In this document: positions 10,198 through 21,089 of the stretch, in pieces
Layout: the number at the start of each line of letters is the position of its first letter
Numbering within the stretch: position 1 is the stretch's first letter
Notes under the pieces: generated by a model
What the model was told of the DNA's origin: nothing
Databases searched by the model: none
What the model saw: the letters and a program-made list of their open reading frames with translations, nothing else
NCBI GenBank assembly: GCA_944472135.2
Contig: OX235267.1
Location: 36,301,312-36,365,311, forward strand
DNA: 64,000 bases
From: Trichobilharzia regenti
Lineage: Eukaryota; Platyhelminthes; Trematoda; Strigeidida; Schistosomatidae
Direction: 5' to 3'
Made by a program: the position numbers and the translations under genes

Positions 10198-11309
10198 AGT
10201 TAAACTTTAAGCACCACTAACTACCAATCAGCGAACAACGTCAAATTATCCAATGAGATTCACGAACGTTAGTTCAATGTTGTATAACGCTTGATTCATT
10301 TCAAATGCGCACCCTTACAAGGTTACGCTTGCAATTCGAGGAGAACAGGACTAGATTTACTGCTGCTCCGGAAGGAGCGAACTTGTTCGTGTGGTGGTGT
10401 CATGACTTTAAAAAGCTAAAGCAGTTCAACAGCATCGTTGTGCAATATGCTCGAAGCAAGTTAACATTAGAGAGGGTAAGCTCATAATTTTAATATTTCG
10501 TAGGAACTTTTTCTAAGATCACACCTCTCCTTGACGCAAATTTTGTATATCTGCAACTACTGGGTCTTGAAACAGCCAGTGAGAGCTGCAGCTGCTGAGA
10601 CGGAGAATAGCCTCGTCTCAACGGTTCAATGGTACCAGCATTGCAGAGATATTGTTTCGTGGAGAATGGAGAAAATCGATTCTTTGTTGGGTGGAGAAGA
10701 CGTTGTTGTGCACGTCGATGAAAGTGTATTGGTGAAGATGAAATACAACCGTGGTCTCCAGCAAGAGAACAATATTTGGGTAATAGGTTTGTATGACACC
10801 TCCCTCCGAAAGGGATTCTTCGAAAGGATAACAGACAGAAAACCAACCACTTTAATACCTATTATTACCAGACTTGTAAAACGGGGATCAATAATACATA
10901 TGGGTGAGTGGGAAGGTTACAACTTTCTGCCGTCTCTTAGATATATTCATTATAGACTGGACCATTCAAGTGATTTTGTCGATCCCATCACGAGAACACA
11001 TACAAATTCTGTTGAAGGATTTTGGGGGAGATTGAAAAATAGGATCAGGGCTATAAATGGATCTCAAAAGGATCTCATTTATAGTCATTAAGATGAATAT
11101 ATGTACAGAATTTGGTGTAAATTTTCTATTGACAGTCCGATGCTTGACTGGGAGATGTTTCTCTCACATGTTAGGGAAAGATACTCCCTTTGACAGTTTT
11201 ATGCTTTCTTTTATGCTTTTTTCCCTTTATCGAAAATTCGTCTTTCATGTGATTGGTCCTTTCAAGGTCGTTTGCTGATTGTTTGTTAGTGGTTTCGAAA
11301 GTTTAACTT
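10198..11309 (+). mobile_element. Merlin DNA transposon copy 1
   Basis: The ends are imperfect terminal inverted repeats (AAGTTAAACTTT...CCACTAAC on the left, complemented on the right). They enclose a transposase of the IS1016/IS1595-like Merlin superfamily. A clear 8-9 bp target duplication was not seen. Confidence 0.65.
10531..11091 (+). pseudogene. Merlin (IS1595-like DDE) transposase, degraded
   Basis: The 186-codon ORF covers the catalytic part of a Merlin transposase: VVVHVDES (first catalytic Asp), WVIGLYDTSLRKGF, and THTNSVEGFWGRLKNR near the end. The second catalytic motif, normally HTDEW (compare the copy at 46212), reads HMGEW, so the Asp is lost. The N-terminal zinc-binding part upstream (10305-10487) is out of frame and unrecognisable beyond a few residues. 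The C-terminus stops early relative to relatives. The copy should be inactive. Similar proteins in schistosomes belong to Merlin elements (family knowledge). Confidence 0.75.
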
Positions 11310-11344
11310 TGCCTAGAAGTTGATGATGAGTATTTTTATTTATT

Positions 11345-11527
11345 TATTTTTGTTAACAGCTTGATTCCAAATTGTATTTTTGGTACGTGTATGGAATTTT
11401 CAGCGTGGATATCGGTAGTCCAAATTTCGCAGGCCGACCATAGATATCAGGTGTGCGTCGGCGTAGGCTCGAACCCCGGACCATGTGCATGGTCGGCGAG
11501 AGTCTTAACCACTGTGCCACCGACGCA
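11345..11527 (-). mobile_element. SINE-2, tRNA-headed, full length
   Basis: The - strand begins GTGCGTCGGTGGCACAGTGG (A-box-like TGGCACAGTGG) and has GGGGTTCGAGCC (B box). A 7-bp acceptor-like stem TGCGTCG/CGACGCA closes the 73-nt head. A palindromic GACCATGCACATGGTC fills the anticodon-arm region. A roughly 90-bp body and an (AAATA)n tail follow. Other copies are at 34738 and 47450. Confidence 0.75.
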
Positions 11528-11633
11528 CTATAAGTACAGTCACGTCACGTCAAATCCAAAAAAGTGTGATGCGTACAACTCAAGTCATAGAAACAAAAGG
11601 GAAATGAATTACACTAAAGTAAAAAATGATGAT

Positions 11634-11696
11634 GATTTATATTCCCTATTGTTGGTGTCGCCCAACAGTCCTGTCCAACAATAGGGAATATAAATC
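11634..11696. repeat. perfect 22-bp hairpin
   Basis: GATTTATATTCCCTATTGTTGG at 11634-11655 is exactly complemented at 11675-11696 around a 19-nt loop. It abuts a PLE fragment. Confidence 0.8.
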
Positions 11697-12060
11697 ACCA
11701 CCAGTAGTACTTCCATACAAAGAAGGAACCTCGAAAACCTTACGGAGAATTCTTAACAATGCAGGGATAGAAGTGGTTGGTATTCAACCCTTCGCCACCC
11801 CCGCCCACAAACTCAATTAGAAACAAGCTTTATGGGTTAAGGAATCCTGTGGAGCCAATTAAACGGAACAATTTAGTTTATGTAATAACCTACAATTATT
11901 TTCAAGTCAAATACACAAGTCAGTCAGATTAGCCGAACATAAAAACCCAGCAAAATCTGGATTAGTTAACCCCGATAATAAGATAAGAAATCTAGAGAAT
12001 AGTTCAGCTATACTACTAACTACTTGCAATTACGCACAACCATACGCCAGAATGATGGGG
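11690..12060 (+). pseudogene. Penelope-like element, linker/endonuclease remnant
   Basis: The reading frame has VVLPYKEGTSKTLRRILNNAG, the RT-endonuclease linker of PLEs. After frame breaks comes SVRLAEHKNP, the part following the GIY-YIG motif. The GIY-YIG core itself is deleted or eroded. The 39.1-kb copy has the same motif order. Confidence 0.65.
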
Positions 12061-12336
12061 TAAAATGACAGTTCTAAAATCTAATGTAACACTAGGGTAG
12101 AATGAGAGATTGATAACGGAAGCTTTATTTATCGAATCAACTGAAGTTACGTGTAATAGGAATGATTCTACGCCTGTCCACCCAGACATCTGGAAAATTC
12201 TACTACTCCTACAACGATGAATAGGAAGAAATAAAGAAAACCATAAAGCGAAATTCGATAAGGTTAAAATTGCTCTTGAGTGAGAATAAAGGTATTTGAG
12301 TGTCAATTTAACAGGTGTGAAGAGGGTGTGAAAATA

Positions 12337-12734
12337 TACAAAAGGAGCATATGAGATTGATAATAGTGAATTAATTATTAAAGCAAAAGCAAACTAAAAG
12401 TTAAATTAAAAACAAAAAAAATCAAAATTTTTTACAGGGGACGATTAGTGAAGAGGTTAAGACCAAGCTAGAATCAGAGACTGGACAAACGTTTTGTATA
12501 TACAGAGTTCGGGGTTGTATTAGCGGATTGCCAGCGCCTCCGCCATGCATAAAAGCCAAAACCTGACACCCTTTGTACCATTTGGCTTCACTTTGTAGAT
12601 GATCCTGAAAGACGACTCTGGTGGAGCTACTTGGCCTGGGTTCACCAAATGCCACCAATTTTTAATTTTACTTTTAGTTTGCTTTTGCTTTAATAATTAA
12701 TTCACTATTATCAATCTCATATGCTCCTTTTGTA
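12337..12734 (-). mobile_element. PLE 3' end flanked by inverted repeats
   Basis: The arms at about 12337-12412 and 12661-12734 are near-perfect complements (ACAAAAGGAGCATATGAGATTG... and reverse). Between them lies an endonuclease fragment on the - strand. The layout matches the copy at 29.0-29.8 kb. Confidence 0.7.
12437..12658 (-). pseudogene. PLE endonuclease C-terminal fragment
   Basis: Across two frames the - strand gives ...SSFRIIYKVKPNGTKGVRF, MAEALAI and PELCIQN-like motifs, the conserved C-terminal block of PLE GIY-YIG endonucleases (compare FKVIYRVRSSLPKGVRMRLL at 15.5 kb). Frames are broken. Confidence 0.6.
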
Positions 12735-12935
12735 CATAAGGGGAAAGTTTCGAAGTCATGTGATTATAAATGATTTGATTATGGACAATAAATTGTGTTC
12801 GAAACCTCGTCATCCAGTAAATAATACTGTTTCACTGTGTGATATGTCTAATAAACAAGCTAATATGGAATTACTTACTACCACAGTGCCCAAGTTTTAC
12901 ACATATACCTTTGATCAAGTAAATGACAATGATTG
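12725..12935 (-). repeat. dispersed repeat A
   Basis: Carries GATTATGGACAATAAATTGTGTTCGAAACCTCGTCATC and ACTACCACAGTGCCCAAGTTTTA, the family's two landmarks. Confidence 0.6.
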
Positions 12936-12959
12936 CACTACACGGTCCATCAGTAGAAG

Positions 12960-13600
12960 ATAAGACTCTTGAAGACTGTTCACATTTTTTTTTCACAATT
13001 CAGACCTTGAATAGTAAGACTATCGAAAATCCCAACGGGGCCATAATGTGCATATAAAAGCACTGGTAAAACACAAAATAAATAAACAAAATTAGATGTA
13101 AAACTATATACTACTGATTAATTGAGATTAGTAGTTGCATGCCACCCATACTACTCAGTAGTGCTTGCTGGCCAGATTCATGGTCATTTCCACTCGTTTA
13201 GGGAGGAGATCATCATCTCAGCGGGTTGATACAATTCAGACCGCACGATTTCTGACTAACTGCTTGGTCAAACTAGCTATACTCCTGTCTGATCGTCTTG
13301 TCAGTACGACGTCTAAAAAGGCAATTTTCCTTTGGAATTCTCCTCTGAATGTGAATCTGATAAGTGAATAAACTTCAATGAGTTGAAATATCTAGACGCA
13401 TTATTATTATTATTTTGAACTAATGGTTACTTTGTGTTAGCTTTCAGAGTAGAAAACCCATTGACAATAGATGATTTACGGAAAGATAACCAGCGCATCC
13501 GGTTGTGCATCTCATTTATAGGAGAGCAGTCCATTAGTTGAGAGACGTTCACCGATAACTTTATATTGTACCTGAGTTTCAGATATATATCTCCGTTCCT
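12960..13600. other. unassigned stretch
   Basis: No gene or element could be supported. Confidence 0.4.
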
Positions 13601-13604
13601 CTTT

Positions 13605-13985
13605 TTGATTAGACATTAGTCAGTAACTAATGTAGTGTGTCTAGTTTTAACTTTGATGCAGACTGAATTCTATCAGTAAAGTTTGCCCTGTGGCTACCAT
13701 GCCACCAAGTGGCTTGCCATCACCGTGCATTTTGAATTACTGATGTCAGATGGATGGAGGCAATCGTCAAGATGCCTTGAATCCAGACTAGATTTCGTGC
13801 TAAATGGCACTCACCAATCAGCAAGGCGTATCTGCAACCTTGAAAGAAGTCATTTCCCTTCTAAGATTCGAACCCACGTCACCCAGTGAGTGTTGCAGTG
13901 AGAGACGTTACCACTGAACTATTCAAGCTTGCGATTGACCAAGGCTTCTTGCTGAATGCCTTCAACCATCTAATACCAACAATTT
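13605..13985 (-). mobile_element. SINE-4, tRNA-headed
   Basis: The - strand head has AGTTCAGTGGTAACGTCTCT (A box) and GTGGGTTCGAATC (B box). The body contains ATGGCACTCACC...TAGTCTGGATTC and ends at the ACTAATGTCTAATC motif. Other copies are at 22892, 23168 and 32755. Confidence 0.65.
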
Positions 13986-14159
13986 CTGTTGATCATTGTT
14001 TCTGTATCCTATCAGATAACAGCATATTGAATAGTAGGAGAAGTTAAAGAACCACGACGCAAGAGCGCAAACGCACCAGTGACCTTGAATGCATACTATT
14101 CGTTAGACAATGACACCTACCATTATTATAGCTTCACTATGATCTCTGTGTACGAGTTG

Positions 14160-14235
14160 AGGTGACGATTAGGACTAGGTTCAGGATTAAGGTTAGGGTT
14201 AGTATCAGTTTAGAATTAGGGTTGGGATTATCTGT
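14160..14235 (+). repeat. degenerate TTAGGG-rich tract
   Basis: GGATTAAGGTTAGGGTTAG and AATTAGGGTTGGG occur within 70 bp. This resembles an eroded interstitial telomere-type repeat, but only about two perfect units remain. Confidence 0.35.
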
Positions 14236-14277
14236 ACTGTTCTAGTAAACAGTTTTAGAATTTCCATAATTGTCTAC

Positions 14278-14560
14278 TGTGCTTTTCTAGCATGAAAAAA
14301 GGAAGACGTCCAGCGAAGAGACTCTTTTCTACGAATTCATTCACATAGCTGTACAATCGCATTATTTGTGTGTGTACATGAGGTTTGTCAAGTTCAAACA
14401 ACTGATCAGGTAATAAAAGAATGATCTCATATAGAAACAAGGTTAAGTCAGTGGAACGATTGTGAATAATGATGTGACTGAAACAATATGCTATGTGTGC
14501 GAACTTATTCATTCCAAAGCAATAAACATTACCCACCGAGCGTCTTAAAGAACTCCTGCT
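14278..14560 (-). repeat. PLE terminal repeat in inverted orientation
   Basis: The - strand has CGATTGTACAGC, then GTAGAAAAGAGTCTCTTCGCTG, the PLE terminal motif shared with 20.2, 21.1, 29.0, 29.8 and 43.0 kb. It lies just upstream of a + strand RT, so it is inverted relative to that ORF, as reported for many PLEs. Confidence 0.55.
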
Positions 14561-14563
14561 GAG

Positions 14564-15670
14564 ATGTACCCTGAATGTTCAGTTCTCTTTCAACAACGAA
14601 ATGTATCGCCAAAAGGATGGTATATAGCTATGGGCTCACCACTAGGCCCATTGCATGCAGATTTTTTCACGGCAAAACTCGAGAACACATACCTGAAGAA
14701 AATGATCGATACCTTCGAAATCTACAAGAGATACGTTGACGACGCTTTCATTATCGTCAACAATGAAGAAAATCTAGACGACATCCTGAAGTCGTTTAAC
14801 AACTGCCACCCCGCAATTCAGTTCACGCTGGAGAAAGAGTCCAACAAGAAAATATCCTTTCTTGATGTCCAGCTAACAAGACGAGAACAGGATGGAACAC
14901 TGAAAAGATCTATCTACAGAAAGTCATCATGGAAGAGACAGCTTATTAACTTTCACAGTTGGGTACCCCTATACACCAAACGAAACCTCATCCGTTCACT
15001 CAGCTACAGAGTTCTCAGAATTTGTACCCCGGACACCGTAGAAGATGAACTGGACAATCTCAAGAGAATCCTCGTCGAGAATTGTTACCCAGAACGATTT
15101 ATTGCAAAATCTATGAATCTCAGACCACAAAAGCCGCCCATGCTTAGCGTCCCGAAGAAACCACTCTACATTAACCTTCAATTCAATGGAGATATATCTG
15201 CGGACATACTAAAAAATCGACTGTCGCGCTCACTCAAGAAGACCTTCGCAGCTGAACTACGACTAACTTTCTCCACAAAACCTATGATTCATGTGAACCT
15301 GAAGGATAAGCTACCACTGCTGGCCTCATCAATGTGTATTTATCAATTCACTTGATCGTGTGGAGCCAGGTATGTCGGCCGTACCCAGCGTTCGCCTTCC
15401 AAGCGTATCACCGAACACTTGCCAAAATGGTTTTACAAAGGAGAAAAACGATATCCCCGCAGCTCCATCTTAGAACATCTGATAGAATCCGGACACCAAG
15501 CCGCACCCCAAACAAACTTCAAAGTCATCTACAGAGTAAGAAGTAGTCTTCCTAAAGGTGTACGAATGAGACTTCTTCAAATTGCGGAAGCAATGGCGAT
15601 TCACTTGCTAAGCCCTGAACTCTGTATACAGAAGAAGTTCGTTCAATCAGTACACTTACAATGGACTTAA
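14564..15670 (+). pseudogene. Penelope-like RT plus GIY-YIG endonuclease, one in-frame stop
   Basis: One continuous frame carries the RT core and the endonuclease. Visible RT motifs are AMGSPLGPLHADFFTAKLE, YKRYVDDAFIIV (catalytic YVDD) and FTLEKESNKKISFLDVQLTR. The endonuclease follows with CGARYVGRTQRS, KRITEHL and FKVIYRVRSSLPKGVR...ELCIQKKF. A TGA at 15353-15355 lies between them, where relatives have a Cys. The N-terminal RT part is missing because the copy starts after the inverted terminal repeat. PLEs copy themselves by target-primed reverse transcription, with the GIY-YIG domain nicking DNA (family knowledge). This copy lacks its 5' half, so it cannot be autonomous. Confidence 0.85.
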
Positions 15671-16490
15671 TCTATCATATTACCTGAAAAGTAAATTCTA
15701 CCTAATCTTTTCCTCTATTTCTTCATTAGTATTATTTTGTCTTCTTAATTGTAATAATTTGCATTTTCAACTCTCTTGTTCTCTACCCCCACCCGATTTA
15801 ATTTCTACACCTCACTACCATTGTTATTGAATCTTAAAATTAGTTTTATCACATCGTCTTCTCTTCTAATTGAACTTTTATAGGTCCATATTTCTGAGTG
15901 GTTGTAGTACACTGACATCAAATGCACCTACATTTTCACTGATCATGATTTCAACGACTGATGTAGACACTACAGCTTAAGGAAAATATCAAAAGATATA
16001 CCTTCATTTCAGAAATTTTGATGTTCATGTATAAATGTGAGGTAGATATTTTATTGTATGACTACAGAAACTCTATATGTAGGCTGCTAAGAAATATGTT
16101 ACGTATGAAATGAGTTATAACACAAGGCTAAACGTCTTAATGGTACGCTAAATCCACCCACCTTTATGTTATGTTATCAAATTTGATGTATCATAAGATC
16201 TCTTAAGTAAGCCGGTTTTTTCAAGTAGAGTTTTCGCTTCATTGTTTATAATTTACATTTATATATGTATATATATAATTATTCAAGTATAATTAGACTA
16301 TCATTGAGCGATTAGTAAGTGTCTGCGTGTGTGTGTGTGTCGTGTAGATACATTAGAACAAGTGACATAATTCCGGTGATTGTTTTGTTTCGCAACTTAA
16401 ATTGTACACATTTATGAACAATTATTTTACTGTACTGGTTAGTATTCTAAAATAAAAATATTAAAAAAAATTACTTCCTATTTTTATCAG
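15671..16490 (+). other. PLE 3' untranslated region and unassigned DNA
   Basis: The first 250 bp are pyrimidine-rich, as in the other PLE 3' ends at 29.5 and 50.9 kb. The remainder shows only a short (GT)n tract near 16327 and nothing else supportable. Confidence 0.4.
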
Positions 16491-16497
16491 ATGAATA

Positions 16498-16551
<54 letters not shown>
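16498..16551. repeat. (AT)n microsatellite
   Basis: An uninterrupted AT dinucleotide run of about 50 bp. Confidence 0.95.
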
Positions 16552-16552
<1 letters not shown>

Positions 16553-16687
16553 TCACATAAATAAGTGAAAAATTAGACTGAAATTATGACCATGGAATGT
16601 AAAATGATACTGATCCAGTATGTACTTCTGGCCTGCTTACATCTAATCAAGGTAACACAATAATAATGTCTTTATGTTTTTACTGTT

Positions 16688-17360
16688 ATTATTATTATAT
16701 CCTTTAATTCCTAGAGGAACATAGGGCTTCAGCTGTGCAACTCCATTGCCTTTTTCACCCCGCTCCAGGTCTGTCCACACGCTTTCATCTCCTATTCACA
16801 TGACCTCCTCCGAGTCACCCTCACGCTGACGACCAACTCGCCGCTTCCCTTTCGGGTTCCACTCGAGCTATGGCTTGTCTAGTGATGTCACTTGATGGCT
16901 TCCTCAGATTATGGCCAGCCAATCTGCCTCCATTTCTTCCTGCCTATTTGTTTCACAATCGGTTCCTGCTGAGTTGGTTCGCTCATTGCCATAGATCCCT
17001 GTTGCTGATCTTTTCTGGCCGGCCATCTGATGTTGAGTAGTATTGAGCGAAGATAACTGTTAATGAAGGTCTGTAGTTTGTTCGAGGTGCTCTTTATGAC
17101 GCGCTGGCCAAGTCTCTGATCCGTATAGTAGCACTGAATTTACATTGGAGTTGAAAATCCGGATCTTATTTTTGATGCTGAGTGGGGCTGTTGACCTCCA
17201 CACAGATTTGAGAGTAATGAAAGCTTGTCTTGTTTTTCCGATTCTGGCTTTGATATCCTCGTCAGTTCTGTTAGCCTGTAGTTGAAACGATGCTTCTCAG
17301 GTAGGTAGGTGAAGGAGGCTGTTTCTTTCAGGTTCCACCCATTTATGCTGATTTTTGTTA
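16688..17360 (-). mobile_element. RTE-like LINE 3' part
   Basis: The - strand shows the RTE C-terminal reading pattern with several frame breaks, and the ATTATTATTATATCC tail at its 3' end. The segment 16800-17205 is base-for-base identical to 39973-40378. Confidence 0.75.
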
Positions 17361-17917
17361 TGATATGATAATTTTTCTAGTTCTTTGGAAATTTTGTTGA
17401 CTTTTAAATTAACATTAGCAGTCAGAAAAGAGTAAATTTTGGTTGCTTTAAGTATTCATGACGCATTTTCTTATAACAGGACACATATAGAGTGTCGACG
17501 TAGTTTGACAGTAGGACTGTCTGAGATTCTCCTTGGTTGTTAGACTGTTGGTTGATAAGTGAAGGTGAAATGAAGATCAGGGTCAAGGTAGACTTCGAAT
17601 CATTCACCTCTGGATGACAAGGTTGGAGTTAAAGCATTTGAGCTACAAGACCAAGTCATCATTTCACCTGGATCATCATAGGTAATGAATGACCAACTGT
17701 CACGTCAGTGTTTGCTTATCATAATAATAGCTTAGGTTTAATAGTTCGAATGTCTATCGCCTCAGCTGTGTGCAGTAGACGAATACGAAGTCTATTTGAA
17801 AGATTCGATGGGATAAGATGAATCAATTACTTTGAAAGCTTTCGTTTTCTCCGCTACATGACCACTATCAATTAAATGTGATAAAATTGAGCTACGGATT
17901 ATTTTCGTCTGTCCTTT
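17361..17917. other. unassigned stretch
   Basis: No gene or repeat family could be supported. Confidence 0.4.
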
Positions 17918-18382
17918 TCAAAAAAAGCGCCACGATGGGAGATGTTGACTAACACGTTGGCTAAGCTGTCTAATAGTACTGCGCTCAACATAACTTTCAC
18001 CGCAGATGCAGTTGAATTGACAAATGCACATAGATGTGGCAAAACTAACTAGCTTATCCTTCGTTTGCGTCCCAATCATTCGTCGACTAGAGAATGACAA
18101 ACATGAGTTTGCTGCGTAAAATGCTGTTCGTATACTCCTTGAAAGTCTTTGGAATAAAATCTCACTTGATAAGTCACCATATAGCTGTAACTTAATAAAT
18201 AGAGGCTTTTTACAAGCAGTCAGAGTCTCAAGTTTTCTCTCCGATGTTTTCATGTATTTCTTTATGAATCTACTCGGATAGCCCATCTCCATCAAGGAAT
18301 CGTGAATATATTCAAAAATCTTTTTGTAAGAGGTCATCCGTACAAATCTTTCTTGCTCTTCTCGTAAGACCTTTAACAACAT
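17918..18382 (-). pseudogene. Penelope-like RT C-terminal/linker fragment
   Basis: A 154-codon ORF with KKPLFIKLQLYGDLSSEIL, RLSRSIRTAFYAA, KDKLVSFATSMCICQFNC and GESYVERS, the region joining RT thumb to GIY-YIG endonuclease. Compare KKPLYINLQFNGDISADIL at 15.15 kb. It is 5'-truncated (no YxDD) and the endonuclease ends after SQRVSQHLPSW. Confidence 0.75.
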
Positions 18383-18684
18383 TACTTATATATTTAATTG
18401 GCACGTAACTAGGATATAACCAACTAATGACTTCTATACCATCACCCCTTGTTTATACTTTCAACCCCTTTCTTCTCATCCCTTTATCTTATCACATCTT
18501 CATTAAAAACGTATCTCATTTACTTCCCTTACAATCTAGTATTACTTAATCATAATAGCTGCCTAAATGAGGTCTTCTGCAGTCAATTATAGCTATACTT
18601 AATAAGAGTAAGGAAGATTCAGCAAGCAAGTCGGCAGGCTCATTGAGAACTTGACCACTAGGAAATCGTTATTATTGTTATTAT

Positions 18685-19110
18685 TATTGTTCCTGTTAAA
18701 TTCCGAGTGGAATTTAGGACTTCAGCAGCATAACTCCATTTTTCATCCTGTTCCATGAAATCCTCTTTAGTCCCCAGGTCACCTTATTGTTCCACTCGAA
18801 GGCCTTGCTCCTAATGCCATTCAATGGTTTTCTAAGCGTATATCCAGTTTATCTCAACTTCCTGGAGCATATTTGTCGGGTGATAGGTTCTTGGTTTGCT
18901 CGCGCTCAGAGTTCCTGATTGCTTATCCTTTCCCGCCAGCCGATCATCTGATCTTTACTATCGAGGCAGAGAATTTGAATGAATATAGATGCACTGACTT
19001 GACCTTTGTTCTGAAAATACAAATCTTGTTTTTTTCTTTAATGCTGATTAAATTAGATTTCCGCTCTGGTTTCAGATTAATGGAGAAGGCCTATCTGTCA
19101 AGAGATTAAG
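18685..19110 (-). mobile_element. old RTE-like LINE fragment
   Basis: Landmarks of the 3' region survive at low identity: the TTCCGAGTGGAATTTAGGACTTCAGCAG tail side and CCACTCGAAGGCCTTGCT. It is much more diverged than the neighbour at 19.2 kb, so it belongs to an older layer or another subfamily. Confidence 0.55.
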
Positions 19111-19194
19111 AAATCTATTTTATTTACCTTTCTGTGCTTTGAAAATATTTGCGATTGATTATGTTATTCATTATTAAAATGTATTAACTTTATT

Positions 19195-20035
19195 ATTATT
19201 ATTATTGTATCCTTTAGTTCCTAGAGGAACATAGGGCTTCAGCTGCGCACCTCCATTGACTTCTGTTTTTTGACAACTTTTTCACCCTGCTCCAGGTCTG
19301 CCCACATGATTTCATCTCCTCTTCACATGACCTCCTCCAAGTCACCCTTGGACGACCAACTCGCCGCCTCCCTTTCGGGTTCCACTCGAGGGCTTGTCTA
19401 GTGATGTCACTTGTTGGTTTCCTCAGCGTATGGCCAATCCATCTCCATTTCTTTCTGCCTATTTGTTTAACAATCGGTTCCTGATTGGTTCGCTCCCAGA
19501 GATCCCTGTTGCTGATCTTTTCTGGCCATCTGATCTTGAGTATTGAGCGGAGACAGTTGTTAATGAAGGTTTGAAGTTTGTTTGAGATGCTCTTTATGAC
19601 TCGCCAAGTCTCTGATCCGTATAGTAGCACTGACTTCACATTGGAGTTGAAAATCCGGATCTTATTTTTGATGCTGAGTGGGGCTGTTGACCTCCACACA
19701 GATTTGAGAGTAATGAAAGCTTGTCTTGCTTTTCCGATTCTGGCTTTGATGTCCTCGTCAGTTCCGCCTGTAGTTGAGACGATGCTTCCCAGGTAGGTGA
19801 AGGAGGTTGTTTCTTTCAGGTTCTTCCCATTTATGCTTATTGTGGTCTGTTGTTGCTGTTGATGTTGGCTAGGAATCTTCATCATCTCTGTTTTATCTAT
19901 GTTCACGTGAAGTCCTATCTTTGATGCTTCTTCTGCCAATTTGTTACTTTTCATTTGCATATCTTCCAGTTTATGGGAAATCAGACATATATCATCGGCG
20001 AAATCCAGATCCTCCAAGTCTTCTTTATACTAACT
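19195..20035 (-). mobile_element. RTE-like (SR2-type) LINE, 5'-truncated
   Basis: The best-preserved RTE copy in the window. It contains an open C-terminal RT frame and ends in an (ATT)n-type tail with AAAGGATACAATAATAATAATAAAG on the - strand. Confidence 0.8.
19214..20017 (-). pseudogene. RTE reverse transcriptase, C-terminal 267 residues
   Basis: Starts at the catalytic-loop region: LDFADDICLISHKLEDM (FADD box, RT motif C). It continues through VNIDKTEMM, FTYLGSIVSTTGGTDEDI, IKNKIRIFNSNVKSVLLYGSETW, INNCLRSILKIRWPEKI and GRKKWRWIGHTLRK to a basic, Cys-poor end. This is the C-terminal half of an RTE-class ORF. The endonuclease and RT motifs 1-6 are missing by 5' truncation. The open frame suggests a fairly young insertion. 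Confidence 0.85.
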
Positions 20036-20439
20036 TTAATAATGTGGCTATTCGTCGTCATGACTACTCGCCAAATAAACCTTTCAAGTTTAAAAGTTAA
20101 GCAACTGTTGACATTTAAGTATCTACAAAATGTAGATAGACTAAGTCAAGCCTATTGAAGATTGAATAACTCTTTTTTTATATATTTCTGTAATTTATTT
20201 AATTCCCATTGTAGCATTAAGAACATAATATTCAGCGAAGAGACTCTTTTCAACGAATTTATCATCAAGCTGTACAATCGTATATATATATATGGTTTTC
20301 CTTAAGAAATTATATCCGGTGAGGGAATTAGGTTGAAGGTGTGAATACATAAAATAATAATAATAGTAGTAGTAGTAGTATGAAATGCAATTAAAATGTT
20401 TGTGATTATAATCATGGTTTAATGTCAAGTGGCAAAATA

Positions 20440-20600
20440 ATTTTTTTCCTTCACGTTCCCCACTGGAACATAGGGCCTCAAGCTAGTGGCTTGAAGTTTC
20501 TGTAGCAGTGGTGTTTATTTTACAGGATGGGGTTGCTAGCCTCATGCCCAACCTTTCCTCATTACTAGCGTTATTTCTGGTTTAGCAAAATAATTAATGT
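20440..20600 (-). mobile_element. SINE-3 fragment
   Basis: The - strand has GAGGCTAGCAACCCCATCCTG, AAATAAACACCACTGCT, GAAACTTCAAGCC and CCCTATGTTCCAGTGGGGAACG. This order matches the body and tail of the SINE at 49165-49425. The tRNA head is missing. It sits within one arm of the PLE inverted repeat. Confidence 0.6.
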
Positions 20601-21089
20601 CATATACAGAATAATACATAAGGTGTATAGATTTTGGAAAGGTATGCATAATTATAAGATTAGTAGACGAATATAAAATATGTTACATAACATGGTGTGA
20701 AATTTGAATTCAATATTGTAAAAATATAAAAATGAATTATTTTAGGTTTAAAATGACAAGTGGGTCAAGTGGAAAAGATTCAGAGTGAGAATAGTAATAA
20801 TAATGATAATAATAATAGTAGTAATAAGGGAAAGGTACATAGAATAACTGAATAAACAAAATAAATAAATTTCTATCCCTCTACGGCCATATAATTATTT
20901 ATACCTTTCCAAAATCTATACACCTTATGTATCATTCTATATATGACATTAATTATTTTCCCACTCAACATTAAACCATGATTATAATCACAAACATTTT
21001 AATTTCATTTGCCTTTCATACTACTATTATTATTATTATTTCATGTATTCACACCTTCAACCTAATTCCCTCACCGGATATAATTTCTT

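Noticed and set aside
14035..14105. Sequence resembling the inner part of a Merlin end (GCGCAAACGCACCAGTGACCTTGAATG)
   Set aside because: The match is short and no second end or transposase lies nearby.
16498..16551. AT run as a replication or regulatory element
   Set aside because: A plain dinucleotide microsatellite explains it.
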